From: Candidatus Peregrinibacteria bacterium
GTDB taxonomy: Bacteria > Patescibacteriota > Gracilibacteria > UBA1369 > LOWO2-01-FULL-3
DNA: 6,792 bases
NCBI GenBank assembly: GCA_003566255.1
Contig: PXEC01000021.1
Span: 1-6,792 of the forward strand
Direction: 5' to 3'
Shown in pieces: positions 5,034 to 6,792 of this stretch. How positions within the stretch are numbered: the first letter of the stretch is position 1; each line of letters begins with the position of its first letter. The notes under the pieces were generated by a model. It was not told the origin of the DNA. It saw nothing but the letters and a program-made list of their open reading frames with translations, and made no database searches. The position numbers and the translations under genes were made by a program.

Positions 5034-6791
5034 TTATTCTTTAATTTGTACATGTAATTCGTCCAGTTGTTCTTTCGGCATAGTTGATGGGGCTCCAAGC
5101 ATAAGGTCCTTCGCTTTCTGATCCTTGGGAAAAGCGATGACTTCACGGATGTTCGGTTCGTCCGCGAAGATCATGACAAGACGGTCAAGGCCCCAGGCAA
5201 TGCCTCCATGTGGAGGAGCTCCGTATCTAAAAGCCTCCAGCATATGCCCGAATTTCCGTTCCGCGTCCTCGTCACTGATCTTCATTTTATCAAAAGCCGT
5301 TTTCTGCACATCGCTTTGATGTATTCTTATGGAGCCGCCGGCTATTTCATTACCGTTCAAAATCAGATCATATGCCTTGGCCAAGGCTTTTTCCGGGTCA
5401 TTCTCTAATTGTTCCGCGTCGAGAGGGGCGGTAAACGGGTGATGCACCGCGTCAAGTTTTCCGGTTTCCTCGTCTTCCGCGAACATGGGAAAATCTTTTA
5501 CCCAGCAGAAGGAATATAGATTTTCATCAATCAATTCCAGTTTTTCGGCAACGGCTTTTCGCACGTAGCCCAAAGCTTCACACGCGATTTCGAATTTATC
5601 CGCAGTAAAAAATATGGCATCGCCGGTCTTGGCACCGCACCTTTCAACTATCATTTCAATCTCTTCCGGTTCAAAAAATTTCAAAATTGGCGATTTCGGA
5701 CCTTCTTCTTCCATCAGTATGTATGCCAGTCCTTTTGCTTTGTATATTTTTGCGATTTCCGTGAGTTCATCGATTTCTTTTCTTGTGAATTTACTGCCGT
5801 TCTCAACCCTCAGAGCTTTCACTATACCTCCGGCGGCAACAGCGGAGCTAAAAACGGAAAATCCACAATTCTCAGCGATATCGGTCACATCGGATAGAGG
5901 CATATCAAAGCGCAAATCAGGCTTATCGCTTCCATAAATGTTCATGGCCTCATCGTATGTCAAAACCGGGAAGGGGATTTCCTTGATTTCTTTGGATGGC
6001 GCGAATTTTTTAGTAAGCTCGATAAGAAGCCTTTCATTCAAATCCATGATATCATCCGTATCAACGAAGGACATTTCCAGATCAAGTTGGGTAAACTCCG
6101 GTTGTCTGTCTCCTCTCTGATCTTCATCACGGAAACATCTGGCGATCTGAAAATATTTATCAAATCCCGCCACCATGAGAAGTTGCTTCAACTGTTGGGG
6201 GGATTGGGGCAGAACATAGAAAGTTCCCGGATAAAGGCGGGACGGAACCAGATACTCGCGGCTTCCCTCCGGAGTGCCTTTTATCAAAATGGGAGTTTCA
6301 ATCTCCAGAAAATCCTCTGTTTCCAAAAAATCACGGATAAATTTGATGATCTTATGTCTCAAAACGATGTTTGACTTGAGTTTATCCTTTCGCAGGTCAA
6401 GATATCTGTATTTCAGACGGATTTCTTCCCCGACTTCCTTCTCCTGATCAATTTCGAACGGAGGGGTCTTTGAGCTACTGAGTATTTCAATGTTCCCCGC
6501 GACGATTTCAATCTTGCCTGTCTCCATATTCGGATTTTCGTGCCCTTCCAGGCGGGCTCGCACTTTTCCTTCCACGCGTACAACAAATTCGGGTCTCAAA
6601 GTGTCCATCTGGGAATGCGCGTCCGGAAAATCAACAGGATCCGAAACAATTTGGATGAGGCCGAACCTGTCTCTCAAATCTATAAAAATAATACCCCCAT
6701 GATCCCGTCTGCGATGCACCCATCCAGACAAAACCACATCCGTTCCGATATCATTTTCCCCCAGATCCCCACACTTGTGAGTTCTATACAT
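5034..6791 (-). CDS. aspS: Aspartyl-tRNA synthetase, probably non-discriminating (Asp/Asn) type
   Basis: This 585-residue class IIb synthetase is of normal bacterial length and charges tRNA-Asp in the cytoplasm. The OB-fold anticodon-binding domain covers about 1-105 (GWVHRRRDHGGIIFIDLRDR at 23-42). The catalytic domain shows PEGSREYLVPSR (174-185), QSPQQLKQLL (196-205), motif 2 FRDEDQRGDRQPEFTQ (220-235) and motif 3 GGIAWGLDR (529-537). The bacterial GAD insertion lies at about 305-410. The start MYRTHKCGDL matches the usual AspRS N-terminus, so the gene is taken as complete although only one base lies upstream in the window. His31 in RRRDHGG and Gly83 in LEGHENPNM match positions linked in published work to relaxed recognition of tRNA-Asn; discriminating enzymes have Leu at the first. 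This would require GatCAB elsewhere in the genome. It is the first visible gene of a pair with the coupling-type ATPase. Confidence 0.97.
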   Translation of the reverse strand: MYRTHKCGDLGENDIGTDVVLSGWVHRRRDHGGIIFIDLRDRFGLIQIVSDPVDFPDAHSQMDTLRPEFVVRVEGKVRARLEGHENPNMETGKIEIVAGNIEILSSSKTPPFEIDQEKEVGEEIRLKYRYLDLRKDKLKSNIVLRHKIIKFIRDFLETEDFLEIETPILIKGTPEGSREYLVPSRLYPGTFYVLPQSPQQLKQLLMVAGFDKYFQIARCFRDEDQRGDRQPEFTQLDLEMSFVDTDDIMDLNERLLIELTKKFAPSKEIKEIPFPVLTYDEAMNIYGSDKPDLRFDMPLSDVTDIAENCGFSVFSSAVAAGGIVKALRVENGSKFTRKEIDELTEIAKIYKAKGLAYILMEEEGPKSPILKFFEPEEIEMIVERCGAKTGDAIFFTADKFEIACEALGYVRKAVAEKLELIDENLYSFCWVKDFPMFAEDEETGKLDAVHHPFTAPLDAEQLENDPEKALAKAYDLILNGNEIAGGSIRIHQSDVQKTAFDKMKISDEDAERKFGHMLEAFRYGAPPHGGIAWGLDRLVMIFADEPNIREVIAFPKDQKAKDLMLGAPSTMPKEQLDELHVQIKE

Positions 6792-6792
6792 A

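Noticed and set aside
1..6792. Alternative genetic code (UGA as glycine), as in some CPR lineages
   Set aside because: All five frames are complete without in-frame TGA and use ordinary glycine codons. The four visible stops are TAG, TAG, TAG and TAA; the absence of TGA stops in so few genes is not informative.
1..6792. Mobile element, CRISPR, tRNA or rRNA content
   Set aside because: No transposase, integrase, relaxase, direct-repeat array or cloverleaf-like segment was seen; the non-coding gaps are 6-90 bp and are explained by promoters or hairpins.

Overview
This window looks like an ordinary chromosomal segment from a Patescibacteria/CPR-type bacterium. The lineage is an inference from three things: the style of the proteins (a 3D-domain protein with two peptidoglycan-binding repeats, a TraM/VirD4-like ATPase in a non-conjugative setting, an M23 protein with a compact LytM core), compact spacing, and starts without a clear Shine-Dalgarno sequence. 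No 16S or marker phylogeny can be run here, so the assignment is tentative. Base composition is moderate to AT-leaning, and the standard bacterial code fits all five reading frames.

Layout, left to right. (1) 1-713, minus: secreted or membrane-anchored M23 (LytM-type) peptidase, cut at its C-terminus by the window edge. It was found by translating the reverse strand to the edge. (2) 714-778: 65 bp divergent promoter region. (3) 779-1180, plus: tsaE, the P-loop ATPase of tRNA t6A synthesis. (4) 1181-1241: short convergent gap holding a very GC-rich hairpin. (5) 1242-2456, minus: secreted 3D-domain (double-psi beta-barrel) putative cell-wall hydrolase with two PG_binding_1 domains. (6) 2457-2546: promoter and leader of that gene. 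(7) 2547-5027, minus: 826-residue membrane-anchored TraM/VirD4-like ATPase. (8) 5034-6791, minus: aspS, complete, 6 bp upstream of the ATPase gene and probably cotranscribed with it. There is no gene-free stretch longer than 90 bp, and I see no RNA gene, insertion sequence, CRISPR array or origin.

How it fits together. Two genes encode exported peptidoglycan-directed enzymes, and their promoter/leader regions are strikingly alike: a TGATATAATT extended -10 followed by a nearly identical A-rich leader reaching the start codon. This suggests shared control. Two genes (tsaE, aspS) serve tRNA modification and charging. The AspRS carries residues associated with the non-discriminating form, which would imply indirect Asn-tRNA synthesis through GatCAB. 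The large ATPase resembles type IV coupling proteins but has no relaxase or mating-pair genes beside it in this window. I found no clearly new multi-gene system; the best leads are the twin promoter/leader block and the orphan coupling-type ATPase linked to aspS.
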